From contig NW_019775258.1 in the NCBI RefSeq assembly GCF_001039355.2, positions 299,692 through 363,691 of the forward strand: a stretch of DNA of 64,000 nt, read 5' to 3'. This DNA comes from Lingula anatina (Eukaryota > Brachiopoda > Lingulata > Lingulida > Lingulidae). Shown in pieces: positions 1 through 12,348 of the stretch. Below the pieces are notes generated by a model, which was not told the origin of the DNA, did no database searches, and saw only the letters and a program-made list of their open reading frames with translations. Made by a program: the position numbers and the translations under genes. Every line of letters begins with the position of its first letter. Within the stretch, counting starts at the first letter, position 1.

Positions 1-917
1 GGTATCACATATGGACATTGTTGTGTCAATTCTACGGAAAGCAAGTTGGCGGACGGGGTAAATGCTTGTAAAATGTGCATATTTGATCGCCTGTTTGGAT
101 TCGATTCACTTGTCTCTGAGACAACGGTCAAGCTAATGATGTGCCTTTGATTGTAGTGGTTTATTGTTCTACAAATATATATTAGAGACCATGACTTTCA
201 CGTGTAGTTATTTCAGTTATGATGTCTCATGTTAACGTAAGTGTATGGTATTCTTAATTTACATGCCGATAGATAAGGATTCTGCATGCTTGTGACGTGT
301 CCAATTTAAAATTGTCGACATTAAGGCAAAAATACTCAGAAATGCATTTGTCTCTTTATTTTGCTGGGAAAGAAAGAACAAAAGTCCCTGGTAATCTAGG
401 CATGAGTAATTCCGAGGATGATGATTTTAACAAATCGTGACTGACGTTATACTTTCCCATAAAATGGAGACACGAGGGAATAGTGTAATGAAATTAAGCG
501 CTTTATTGGAGTTTTTTATTGGCGTCATTTGTAGCGTATTTCCGCCGTAGACACAGCGTCAATAACTATAAAAAGCGGTTTGTTTATTTAACTGTTTTAT
601 ATCATGGTCCGCTGAGGAATCCGGGCGTTAAGATGCTACAAAGACGCGACATCGGTTGAAATCAGGCTGCACTGGAGAGGATTTATTGAGAACAGAAGTT
701 GGGCTAAAAAAGAAAAGAGGTGCGACATTGATTCACGTAGGAATAGCAATAAGTAGGTACCGGTTCACTTCTAACTTTATCTTTACGCCTCTGCTGCGTT
801 AAGAAATAAAAAACGCGCGAAATCAGAACAGTGTATTTTCAAACACTAGCTATAAGTGTATATCAGCATAATTGAAACCTTTAGGCAAAAGCAAACACAA
901 TTTTTAAAGTTGAATAT
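1..917. other. Gene-free stretch, left edge
   Basis: No open frame, splice-site pair or repeat stands out here. It is AT-rich with stops in all frames. It may be intergenic DNA or part of a long intron running off the left edge. Confidence 0.5.
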
Positions 918-926
918 GAGAGAGAG

Positions 927-959
<33 letters not shown>
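918..959. repeat. (GA)n microsatellite
   Basis: About 42 bases of GA dinucleotides with a single C interruption near 929. This is read directly and has no coding meaning. Confidence 0.97.
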
Positions 960-961
<2 letters not shown>

Positions 962-3507
962 CACGATAAGGAAGTTTCAAGTCATCAAGATGCAAACATA
1001 ACGCCCCACATACTATTATAGTTCATTACGCTGAAACAGAGGCGAGAAGAAGGGTTTTATAATTAACAACGGCTTACATGTATGAGCATCTGTAGTTTAC
1101 ACTGATGTCTATGATGTTGTACAAATGCACCTCTGTTCCTTAAGTATGTTTTGCATAGTTGCATCGATTTGATCCTAAAACCGTGGTTTATGGTAGACCG
1201 TATGCCATTTTTTTTAAATTCAATTTAATTTAATATAAGTACTCGTCATTTTCTTAAATCTACTCGATTTTAAATTGACTGTTAGTGTAAAGCTACTTCT
1301 TAAAGGACTCACTTTGAAATGGTGGCATCATGTCGTCGAAATAAGTGCGTAAACATCAATGTTATTGGAATGATTTTACATGTAGATAGTTTCACTTCAG
1401 TTAGTAATTTGATTAACCGACAAACAGCTGAGAAGTAATCACTGACGTAAACCTTCTGATGCCTAAACTATGTGTGTTTTAATTAAAATGCTAAAATTCA
1501 CTATTAATTCTTTTATTTTATTTGCCTGTTTGTTTGTTTGTCTGTTTACTTGTTATTATTACATGTATAAACGAATGATACTGTCAGAAAGGTCGCTTTC
1601 ATATCATATAATATATGTAACCAGCATCATTGTTCAAAGCTATATTCAATCGTTTGTTCCTCGTTCACTTACTGAAGGTTGGCAAACAAAATGAAAAGAA
1701 GAAGGAAACGTCTTCAAAACGGCATTATTTTGGGCAGATATCCTGTGAATTAACATGTGGTAAAAAATCGGAGTCTGAAGACCGATACTAGTGTCACTTC
1801 GTCGCACGTGTCGTTAACAGTACATGGGGGATAGTAGACTAAAATATATGCCCATGTTTTATGATGTACAGTATTTTTCATGAAAGAGTAATTTTACTTA
1901 AGCCGAATTGTGTGTGTGATATGCGAGAGAGAAGGGTGCCAAATAATTGCTGTTAATATCTAGTCTTACATGTAATCATTATGTGCAATTTCATTTAATA
2001 ACCGGAGCGGAACCATTTGAGATTCGGAGATTATTAAAATGTCCCCTTGGCGTCAGAAGTGCTATTGCGTTACCTGTTCGCAATCAGTCAATCGGGAATA
2101 TAGGTTATGAATTCTGTACAAACGGATATAGCTCAGAATGTTCCACTTGGAAGTGTCCATGATCGCGCGTGAAGTGCAATGTGCCGTTTAATTGGAAACG
2201 CATGAACACGTCATGTTAGGTTATTTTTGAAATAATAATAGAACTGTTATCTAACTTGAAAAAATATGTCCACATCTATTCATTCAAAACTTTTTTCGCG
2301 TTAATGGAAGTTTATTCGCACCAGCTCCATTTATCCGTGTGATACAATGACTAAAATCTAATTTATCCCACGAGATTCGTGAGAACCAAAGCCAGATTAG
2401 TTTTTTTTTCATCGAGTTCAAATACAGTTATAACAGATGCAGATGACGAGGATTGGATTTTTTCAAAGAACTGAAACTATTTGATGACAAAAGGCATAGA
2501 AATGAGAGACAAACACGATAAGTCTTCTTTTCCTGCGTCCGCAATGAAAGAGGAAACGAACGATTTCATTATCTCATACAGATGCTTAATAATGAGGTGT
2601 ATTGGTAGGTCACATTATTGTTGACGATTTTTGATTACATTATACTTCCTTACAGACCTAACCATATATATCTAATGTAATCAGTGTACTTCGCGAGAAC
2701 TTTATCTCTTCGATATATATTCGATATCATCTACTTGTCAGAAAAAATATATTAAAGTGGCATTAGTTTGCACGTTTATTACATATAAAATGGCATCATG
2801 TTTGAAAAAGAATGAACGTAATTTAATAAACGTTGCCATCCCACCTCGGCACTTTCCCTTGGAAACGTAGTTAGCTTTCGTCAGGTAATTCCATCCATTT
2901 AAATGAAAACTCTAATCTTATTATGGCCGTGTAAATTAAATGTGTCGCACAGTAAATCAACCCTGGGTTCATCTAATGTTACTTATTAGTGGAAGTGTCA
3001 TTTGACGGATGTTTCAAAAATTGAACTAGGCGTCCCACAGGGCAGGCGTCAGGTGTCACGTCCCTGGGGCAGTATCGGAATGACTTTGTGTCCATTTCTA
3101 GTTTGGTCATATCCCCATGGCAACGACTGTTAACACGCTTCCAGATTCATTGCGTGGCTATCAGTCACGCTGTACTGTATTGGTTCCGATTGCAGTTCAA
3201 GCAGAGTTTAGATCATGTAATCATGTTAATAGTAGCTTGGGTTATTTTGAGACCAAATACCATAATCAATACAAATTGATTATTATAAGTAACATTGTCC
3301 TGTTAGTGTTCGTACATTTCCGTTTTAACTTACAGCTTACACTCATTTTGTGTACCTGTGTCGGCATATACGGCAATTCCGGGTAACTTTGAGAATCAAG
3401 CAGTTTAGAGACGACTGAAAATTCGTGTATGTTGTCATTCGACCTCTGAAAGACTCGACACTGATTTAAAATTTGTCATACTCAAAAGAACGAAACCATA
3501 CAATACC

Positions 3508-3509
<2 letters not shown>
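960..3509. other. Gene-free stretch
   Basis: Only short open frames of under 90 codons occur and none resembles a known protein. AT-rich tracts lie around 1205-1260 and 2740-2830. A GC-richer patch near 3030-3160 has short self-complementary words but no convincing exon. Confidence 0.5.

Positions 3510-3580
<71 letters not shown>
3510..3580. repeat. (AT)n microsatellite
   Basis: An uninterrupted run of about 71 bases of alternating A and T. The minus-strand open frame that spans it translates to Tyr-Ile repeats and is an artefact. Confidence 0.98.
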
Positions 3581-3583
<3 letters not shown>

Positions 3584-4220
3584 ATAGTAATTAACACATG
3601 TACACTGCTAATTTGTATCATGTTGACATTTTGGTACATGTAAGACTCATGACTCATCAAGTAAGTTCAAAGTGACTTCCTGCAATAATTACAAATGCAT
3701 TGTTCAATGTGCAAGTCCACGAAATATGTAGCAGTATGTGGTAAACTTATTTTTCAGCCAACATGTAAAGTAATCAACAAATGACCACGATTTGCGTTGT
3801 GTCGTGCTACCTTTCGTGACTGTATAAATACCTCGCGTAAACATGTTCCCATTACTAATCCCTTGATAGGGATTGCATGCCGTAACTGTGTGTCACTGAA
3901 TGGTCGAAGTTATCCCAATATAAACATCGACATCGGTACTAGTGGCTTTATCTTGACTTTGCTGTTTTTTTAATTGTTGCTTGATTTGCGCAGTGCACTT
4001 AATTCCCTGTATAATATAGAAATCTACATTTTTGTGACGAAAATAAATATCGTTGTAATAGGATGGGATACCGGGGCCCAATACACTTAGCTGTACTAAT
4101 GAATGATGGTTAGTGAAAGTATCCGTGTGAATAGGAGTACGTTATGAAATATCCATCACCTGTTCTAAATATGGAGAATTGACCGATCTTGTAGCCGACT
4201 ACCGTTCATTACATATCCCT
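3581..4220. other. Gene-free stretch
   Basis: No gene is seen. A TATA-like word lies at about 3821-3828, but no initiator or downstream open frame follows, so I do not call a promoter. Confidence 0.5.
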
Positions 4221-4252
4221 TTATTATTATTATTATTTTTAGGGGGGGGGGG
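4221..4252. repeat. (TTA)n followed by an 11-G run
   Basis: About six TTA units run into a T tract, then eleven G from 4242 to 4252. Such a junction is prone to length variation and sequencing error. Confidence 0.9.
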
Positions 4253-4452
4253 TCCGGTAGCGTGTTTACTTTTGTTGAAAGGTTTTGACAAATGTTTCAT
4301 TTCGTCTTAATGTTTAAGCGTTAACAATGTTAATATCTCCCAACTATTTCCATGCATATTACACATGTGAATGCTTGCCAAAAATAATATAGAACGCGTT
4401 AAAGATGAAATTGGCGGACATGTGTTTAGGAGAAAGAGAGCAGAAAGACTGG

Positions 4453-4486
4453 TTTATATATATATATATATGTATGTATGTGTGTA
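4453..4486. repeat. Compound (TA)n (TG)n-like microsatellite
   Basis: Alternating TA units pass into TGTA and TG units. Confidence 0.85.
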
Positions 4487-4921
4487 CGATGCGACCCCCC
4501 TTCCCCATAAAAAGGAAGGCAAACATTAGCAAATATACACGTATAACGGTAAAATTGGGACTTCAGCTGCAGCTGTGCTAGTAAATGAACTTAGGGAGAT
4601 ATTGCTACTTACTCATTACTTAATAAAAACAAAACAGTTTATCAATATCCAACACAGATACCCAGCATTCGTAACACATATATTATACATTTACCCACGA
4701 CACCAATTGCCAGATCAGCGTTGTGTTTCCGACATTACCCGTGCGCCGTAGATGCAATCTCCCTTTGATGCTGGATGTACAAGTTCTAGAGATCGATTGT
4801 ACACGCCTTCGTGGGTAGTCAGCCAGTCGCGCTCTGCTACAGCAGTAAATCATTGTGCAACACTGGTTCTGCTCTCTTTTTGTGTGAGTTATTCATAATG
4901 TTTGCGTTATTCCTTTTGCAG

Positions 4922-5009
4922 ATTTAATTCTTTCGAGTCTGCGGGAATTGGTCACACGGACCGGAGCTGAGGCTGGGGTACTGTAATCAGCTGCAGTGCG
5001 GATTCCTCG
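4922..5009 (+). other. Candidate untranslated exon
   Basis: An 88-nt segment bounded by a good acceptor (T-rich tract ending TTTTGCAG at 4921) and an exact consensus donor (GTAAGT at 5010). All three frames carry a stop: TAA at once in frame 1, TGA after about 16 codons in frame 2 and TAA near the end in frame 3. If spliced, it is a 5' UTR or long non-coding RNA exon. The flanks are GC-richer than their surroundings. A 66-codon ATG frame on the opposite strand (4987-5187) overlaps it and matches nothing I recognise. Only splice-site quality supports the call. Confidence 0.28.
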
Positions 5010-5689
5010 GTAAGTATTTTGGCACTATTTGATCAATTAAATGACTTGTATTAACGCTGACGGAATCAGAGGAGTGCCCAGCGGATAGTTCCCTTCTCTC
5101 ACCCTCCCCAAGGAAAATGTGAAGAGCGGAACAAGGCAAACCCAAGCATTTCTGTAAAATGTCTACTGTTTTATTTTTGATTGGCATTTTTTTCTAATCC
5201 TTGCTCTCCACCCTCATTAGACAAACCTGCTACGATCATAATGACGGGAGCCGGTACTCATTTCGAGTCACTTTAAGATGCGCAAGGTCCTCCTTGTTTC
5301 TCTTTTGGTTACCTCGAAATCATGATTCATACATGTACGTATCTCTTTTATTGACGGATCTTTTTTTCTGGACGAGTAAGAGAACTACATGACATTGGTA
5401 TGTTTGGTTTGGTACTCTCCCAGCCCCCGCCAACACGGTAAATACTAGTATGTAAATGGTGAGAAACTTCTGGCGGACCCAGGGGTTTACTTAAAGGGGA
5501 TAACAAGGGTAATTATCCCAACTGAAGCAAAAATAGCAAAAATTTTATTTCGTAAAATGTAAAAAAAGGTCACAGAGATGGAGGATGGCATGGAATTGCC
5601 TTAATTATTTTACTTGTTATCCAAAGTGACGGAGAATGTGTAAAAAAATGTACCTCCGACATTGAGAAGGAGGCTTTCGCCTGTGATCC

Positions 5690-5726
5690 AACCCACCCCC
5701 AAACCCCACCCCCAAACCCCACCCCC
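5690..5726. repeat. C-rich 13-bp minisatellite
   Basis: Just under three tandem copies of a 13-bp unit of A and C (AAACCCCACCCCC). The whole stretch from about 5688 to 5755 is C-rich. It gives Pro/His-rich false open frames on the plus strand and Gly-rich ones on the minus strand. Confidence 0.9.
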
Positions 5727-5755
5727 ACCTCCGCCTCACCCCAATACACCCCATC

Positions 5756-6460
5756 CCGTGCTGAATGTACATTTATTACATTTACGTTATTTCTCACCAA
5801 TACTAGTAGGCCAATACCATGAACAAGGTATCATGACCAGCTGGGTCAAATAAACTTAACTTGCCATAACCCAGACCTATTTTCTGTCAGATGAAATAAA
5901 CCGATACGTCTATTTCCACGGCATAAGACCTGGGTCTGCCAGATATGGTACGTGTTGTGAACTGAGGTTTGTTATTGACTATCACTAATTACCCATGTTT
6001 TGATGCTCTATTGGTCTGGAATAAACAAGCATTGTACACTTACAAAACACTATATGAAATGATGAATAGGTGCATGGTTGTATAGTAAGCATAGCTTCCG
6101 TATGCTATACTGGTACATTGTATTATAACAATGGATTTTACTCTTGGATGAGTTTATTTGTATGTCCGAAGTGTCTTCGCTGTAATCATGCGTCGTTCCC
6201 TTGTTATAGTGCATCCGCAGCTGCGCGGGACTCATTGTTTCACTGCTCCGTAATTACAAGCACCCGAAGGCGCGCAGTATGCTCTCTTTTTGAGTCGTTT
6301 CTGTAACGCTATGGGTCACTGTGCCTCTCATTTCCGTTCAAAATGGTGCTGAGCGACAAGTATGTAATTGATTGACGATATACTTGTTTGTTCGGACCCT
6401 GTTTTATTTATTTTTAACAGACCAGTGAAAAATCCATTGCCTGATGCTCCTTTCTTTTCA
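5756..6460. other. Gene-free stretch
   Basis: No exon with both splice sites is seen. A good acceptor ending TTTTTAACAG at 6420 leads directly into the following CT tract, so the open frame there is low-complexity. Confidence 0.45.
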
Positions 6461-6544
6461 CTCTCTCTCTCGCTTTTTGTCTCTTCCTCTCTCCCCCACC
6501 CTTCCCCCTCTCTTTCTCTCCCTCTCCCCCTCTCACTCTCTTTG

Positions 6545-6582
<38 letters not shown>
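6461..6582. repeat. (CT)n microsatellite and pyrimidine tract
   Basis: An impure C/T tract ending in a pure (CT)n run from 6546 to 6582. Frames across it read Leu/Ser (plus strand) or Arg/Glu (minus strand) repeats and are not genes. Confidence 0.96.
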
Positions 6583-6584
<2 letters not shown>

Positions 6585-7189
6585 GCTTACCCATACTCTG
6601 CCGCCCTCTCGATCAATTATGACCCGTTCGAAATGAGTTGATTATGTCTGTATTGAACTCTCTCGCCAATGAAGCGCAGTGAATGCAGTTCAAATACATG
6701 TCAGTCAGCGTTTCATGTTGCATTAAAGTGTGGTATGATACGCGTTTCATTAGTACAAACGGATGAGAATTCTGAACACGTATGTTATCATGCCCAGCCG
6801 GTAAAATAAATGCGGTTTAAATGCGTGCTTGGTTTCGTGATTGGTTTTGGGGAATTTACACGATGTGGTGATGCTCATCTGGAGTATTTCCCGCTGAATT
6901 ATTTTACTGTTTTGTATTATTTATTTCTTTATTTTTTTCTTTATTTAGACCTATTTAGACCAAGCCGTACCCGCATCGGTATTGAAATATATAGGGAGAT
7001 GGACAACTTGACAATATGTAACATTAAACAAAGTCTGACCCTTATATTTCACGCTCCAGTATATGTAGAAGTACTATTTAAAAATAGATAGCACTAAGCA
7101 TAACATGTTTTGGCCACGATTTGATGTAGACGTTCTCACTCCTCGCCGTCGTATGGCGCGCTGAAAGCTAGCATACACTGTACATCTTT

Positions 7190-7335
7190 CACCGCTAGTG
7201 CCAAGTTTACCCCGCTTCAACCCCTCAGTGCTGAGTGCTTAGCGGGGAGACAGCAGTTACCAACTGGCAGTGGTACATGTTTTGGCATGTCGAAGCCACG
7301 TCTTCCACTCTGGAGGTGGACACTCTGAGCACAAA
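7190..7335 (-). mobile_element. Decayed tRNA-derived SINE
   Basis: Read on the minus strand, the segment has a degenerate A-box-like part (CAGAGTGTCCACCTCCAGAG), then a B-box-like GTGGCTTCGACAT about 7282-7294, then a tail around CCCCGCTAAGCACTCAGCAC. From general knowledge, this order resembles a widespread tRNA-like SINE of marine invertebrates with a GTGGGTTCGAxCC B box. Several box positions are mutated, so it is a fossil rather than an active tRNA gene. Family assignment is from memory and tentative; target-site duplications were not found. Confidence 0.42.
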
Positions 7336-9591
7336 ACCATCCGGCCGTAGAAGAATTACTTAAAATAAACGCAGCTCTCGCGCTAGACACCGTAAGTTAA
7401 CTGGGCTTGTTTTGACTGGTGCCTCACCAGGTTGTTCTACAGCCCAAACAGCTAGAAGCAAGTTTTTAAAAGGGAGTACCCCCCCCCCCTTTCCGGATCC
7501 CCGTGACGTCATCACCAGAAGGCCGGTCTAAGTGTTCAATTTTTGAAATGCATGTTGATATATGTACACGAACCTTACAATGTGACAAGACACCTAATTT
7601 GTCTTTTCAACGGGTCATTTAATTCCCGACAGTAAACTACCACTGTTATATGTTTGTGCATGATACTATAGCCACACACAGCTCACGACGTTAGATTCCT
7701 CGAAAATTAATATATGAAAATGACAACTACCATTACTGCTAGGTAACGTAGGAAACAAGGACTGATCAGATGACGGAGACACCCTTTTCTAAGTTTAAAA
7801 GTCTCCGAATTTAAAAACGTTGTAGGGTAATAACCTAGCTCGCTATATATATATTCTAACATAAAAACGCAAAGCTTTTATCTCAACTTTAGTCTGTTTC
7901 ACTCATGGGTAAAACAATTAATTCCACTCCTGATGTGTCAGATAACGCGTGCTTCATTCACGCGACGCACATCATGTTGTGGGTAGTGGCGTTTATCAAA
8001 TCCCGTGAGATTTGTTGAGCTGTCAGTAGACAATTCGTTGAATATTTTATGACTGTTACGCTGTCATTACTCAGAACATCGAAACAATAGTTGCTATTTC
8101 CATGGTCAATTTTTCCATTTCATTGCCAACGGTATGATTCTCAAAACGCGGTGAGAGCTTGTACATGAAACCCGTGGTATTGAAGATAAATTGGAAACCT
8201 TGAATATGATCAATTGTTAGAATTGCTGGGCGTTGGGTAATATGTTTATTCGGAGAAGCTAGAGTCTAGAGGGTTACTTTAACTGAGTTGTTCTTTACAA
8301 GAGCTGACTTTTTGCCGTCCCTCTTCATGCTTACTTAATGATTGTAACAGTAACGAGACAGCGTGTACTGGTACCAGTTAAGAAATCTAACATAACAATT
8401 AAAATGTGCCTGTTGACGCTCAATCCGATTCTTCATCATATTCTTGTCTCTGGATGTGTTTTATCGCTTACCATAGATGTCCTAACAACCATGCGTCTAA
8501 GATATTAACTTTGATTCATTCCACCCTAAAGTGTGCATCATTCGGCAATCTCGTTTTCTCACGCGTGAGCAAGAGTGTTGTCTCTTGTTAGGAGAAGAGG
8601 CATTGCAAGAGTGTAAAGGGTCATTCAATAATACCATTCTCCTCCTTGGAATTGTCATTCCCAAATTATGATATGGTGGTAAACAAATACTTTTCGCCGT
8701 GATGGTTATGATTTCCCAACACGAAAGGAATCCCATCCTCTTGTGATGATTTAAGATTGAAGAAAAAATAACAAAATAGGGAAATGTCCAATGATATCAA
8801 GCAATCAACCAATCACTTAAGTTTCTACATGGAAAGAGCTGCATTGTAACCAGATATAAGCCTAGTTCGTTAAAACACCGATTGAAAACCGCTTTGGGAA
8901 CAGAACAAGCTGTCGCATTTGGCTTCCAACAGGTTTGTGTATATTTCAAACCAAATTAGCGTCAGGCTGAAAGTAAATTATAAATATGAAATCGACTCCT
9001 AGTTTCTGCAGAGCACTATCCCGTTGCCATTAACTTTGGCCACTGAGTGACCTTTCCTTCCAACGTCAGGTACTTCTTGATGTACAGCGACAGTGCAAGA
9101 CGCCGGCGTGCCACCCATCATATTGGTAATGGAAGCTGAAAATGAATTGGTACATTAAAATACAGCGAAAGTGAAATCCCATGTTTACACGAAAAAGTTC
9201 TCAGGTTGTATCCTACACGTAGAGTCTCATGTCTAGACGTTATTTCCGTCCGACCAAAGGAATACAATACGAGCCCTTCTTAATATCATGTTTACGTCTG
9301 CTACTCTTTAATTGTGGTGGGTTAGTTGGGGAAGGGGGAAGCCACTTGACAAATTTGTTGAAACGCTTGCTGTTAAAATCATTTTTCTTTTATATCGGTT
9401 GTTCAGTGTTGACGTCTAGCTGTTAACAAGAAAGTATCGGGCATTTAGAGCCAAATATTTTGAAATTTTTAAATATGCTCCAGTGAAATTCGGAATTCTG
9501 TATATATTCTTCTGTATGTCTTCAGAATAATTGCGTTAGGTCTTGGTGGAGGCAGGCATAAAGGTCGAAAACAATAACAGTTATAACAACA

Positions 9592-9592
<1 letters not shown>
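7336..9592. other. Gene-free stretch
   Basis: No gene is seen. It contains an 11-C run (7479-7489) and a perfect CRE palindrome TGACGTCA at 7504-7511 without a TATA box or initiator nearby. Open frames are short and unremarkable. Confidence 0.5.

Positions 9593-9626
<34 letters not shown>
9593..9626. repeat. (AAT)n microsatellite
   Basis: About eleven ATA/AAT units. The minus-strand frame across it reads as a Tyr run and is spurious. Confidence 0.96.
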
Positions 9627-9628
<2 letters not shown>

Positions 9629-11990
9629 TAAAAAATAATGTTATCGCATTCCACGTACGCTCATAGCGTGGCTAGTAACTGACAGCTGTCATCAAGTAGT
9701 CCTGGAATCCTATCAACAAACCTACCGTCAGCATTTTGTTAGAAAAGTAATATTTCCGTGGCGTATTACAGCAACGGTCTACATATTATTCCATTGCTTA
9801 AGGTATACGGAACTCTGCATTATAAGCAGTCGAACTTGATGGCTTAGGATAAGTAAAAAGATTATCTCACCTGGCATATCGTACTAAAAATGCCATTGTT
9901 TTTTTGTTAACTTTTTGCTCTATTGTATGGCGGATGTATAATTTAATTTTATGTTGTTACTATCCCCCATCTTGTAACTTAGTATCATACATGTATTACA
10001 TTTAATAAATGACAATATCAGTCATATGGACTTATTTCTTATTTGATTTTGAGCAAAAACTGAGCTTCGTTGTGCTTGTGAGTATTTGGCTACATAAAGA
10101 TGTTTGTTCACCAAAACAACGGCACTTGTACGACGGCGAAACGTTATTGCATTTTTGATACTTTACAGGACATGACAAAACACCGCCTCCAAGCTGATAA
10201 AATATAAACATTGATCTTATTTCGGAAAAAAATGATGATTGTTTTTTTAATGACGAAAACGTTAATCTTCTATTGTTCTTTTTCTATGTGGTTGTCGTTG
10301 ATGTTTGGTTCGTGAAGTCGCCATACAGTACAGATTCCATTTAGATTACTCTCTTTTCTTACATCATGTTATGAAATGTAGACTAAAAGCATCTTCCCGT
10401 AAGTGGTTTCTTGTCACAAAAGGTGAGCATAAACTCCCAATAGAAGACATGGGGAACTTTGTCTATGCGGTCTAAATTAAGTCTCATTTAATTAACTGTG
10501 ATTATCGGGTAATCAAACGCGTCGCCCAGTCGTTGAATTATTCAAAGGCACGTCGAGTCTAATGCATGTCTGGCATAATCATACATGTATAGTAACGTAC
10601 AGACGTTTAAATAGTGTAGTAATTCCAGAAACTCTGGAAATATGCGTACTAACTGAAATGCAGGAACTGAATGGCGAGTGTTGAGGGCATAGAAGGTTTT
10701 TCCTTTATATGAGACGCCAATTGTAATCAACTTTGAATAATAATAATTATCTTTATTTTATACATTTCCATAAGTTAATTAAATGAATGTACTTCTTTAA
10801 AACAGATAAAATGATGGACTTAAATTAACAGATTGGATTATATTGAATGACAATTAATCAAAGTATTTACATGAATAAAAATAGCATTTGTTTCCTTTAA
10901 GATATATATAAATATATATGTAATGCAATTAAGGTCCCTTTCAACGATGATTCTTGAAGTCTATTGAATCTGAAAGTATTCAGCTTCTATGATGTGGCTG
11001 TATTTGGAGATGTGGCAGTTCTCAATTTAGGGACAGTTTATTCTGTAGGCCGCATATCAAATATAACCTTTTTTATTTATCTCTAGAAGTAGATGGTTTA
11101 TTTCGTGATCTTTGAGCATACTGTTTGGTTTCGACAGCTAGTATGTTAAGCATACAATAATATTGTAACAGTTAAATGTAATTTGTTCTTGATCAATTGA
11201 TGGAAATGAAATAAAAAGAGAGGTATAAATCAACAAATGATACAAATTACTCATTGTAATCACCTTAACGCCTTAAAGAAATGCCCCTTGACGAATACGA
11301 GGAATATATCCTTAAGTGCGACTTACGTAGTCTTCTGGCGTTCAACGTAATGAACATAATAACGTTTTGTTATCAGACAGCTTAATTAATTTCCGCTCAC
11401 GGGAGTATCATTCACATGCAGCGCCGTTAAGAGAACAAGGTCGACCACATGCTGATTGCTGATAGGGGAATATCTGTCAATTAAATGGCAGACGAATGCG
11501 TTTGCACTTTTTTAACATATGAAAAGTTGATTGGTTATTAATTAATGTAAGTCAGTAAGTTACGTTACATTGCTCTCCCTTTGGTGCACTTAAAATTTTG
11601 CTTCGTAGATAAAACAATTATACAATAGATGCTTAGTCAAAATATTGATGTGATACCTTCTAATTAAATTACGATGACGAATTGTATCTGATGCGTGTTA
11701 TATTGCGTAACAAAGGACGGTAAACCCATTTTATACCAGATAAGCAGCCAGTGAAAGGTAGACTAATTTGCATCCAGACTTGGTGTTGCGTAATTGTCAG
11801 GGCATAAAGCATAACTTACTGCATGCATCATTGACTCCTAGTGACAGCCGATGGCTGTAATGGCGAAGATTACTTTGGCTCATTGTACGTCGTTATTAGA
11901 AGTGACATAGATAAGGTAGTGTAGCTGAAATGTTTTGGTGGCAATCGGTCACTTTACAAAAAGGTATATATAGAACTGTTGTAATTAAAT
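9627..11990. other. Gene-free, AT-rich stretch
   Basis: No exon or promoter is seen. The part from about 10730 to 11230 is especially AT-rich. No foldback longer than about 10 bp was noticed. Confidence 0.5.
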
Positions 11991-11997
11991 AGCAGCC

Positions 11998-12348
11998 ATG
12001 AGGGGTGGTCGTGCCTTCGCCTCACTGCCACCGTTTATAGAGCGGTCAAATAGAAACTGGCCAAACGAGATTGGATTTTACGCAAGCGACTTATCTCTGG
12101 ACCATAGAATCCACTTAGCAAGATTTGTCCGTAATTTGGAAGCTATGCCAAGGCATTTAATTCGTTCTACAATTATCTGCTTCGCTTTCAAAGATAAAGC
12201 AGGCAAATATAAACCGGTGCGACCTCAACGTGTTATGCAATTATCTTTCCAAACAGTGACCGATCACGAATTTCAGTTTGTTGGATCTGTTTCCAAAGTG
12301 GCAATGCGTCAGTATATGTCAAGTATTGTCTATCGGGAAAGTGGTTGA
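11998..12348 (+). CDS. Unrecognised 116-codon open frame
   Basis: This is one of the longest ATG-started frames in the window. The start lies in a favourable context (CAGCCATGA). A TATA-like TATATATAG sits at 11965-11973, only about 33 bases before the ATG, which would leave almost no 5' leader. The product would be basic and soluble, without signal peptide or membrane segment, and matches no family I know. In DNA of this composition, a few frames of this length are expected by chance in 64 kb. I list it as the best single-exon candidate, not as a supported gene. Confidence 0.13.
   Translation: MRGGRAFASLPPFIERSNRNWPNEIGFYASDLSLDHRIHLARFVRNLEAMPRHLIRSTIICFAFKDKAGKYKPVRPQRVMQLSFQTVTDHEFQFVGSVSKVAMRQYMSSIVYRESG

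Noticed and set aside
4987-5187. 66-codon ATG frame on the minus strand
   Set aside because: No similarity or promoter; it overlaps the better-supported candidate exon on the plus strand.
6328-6641. Ser/Leu-rich and Arg/Glu-rich frames
   Set aside because: Translations of the (CT)n tract, not proteins.
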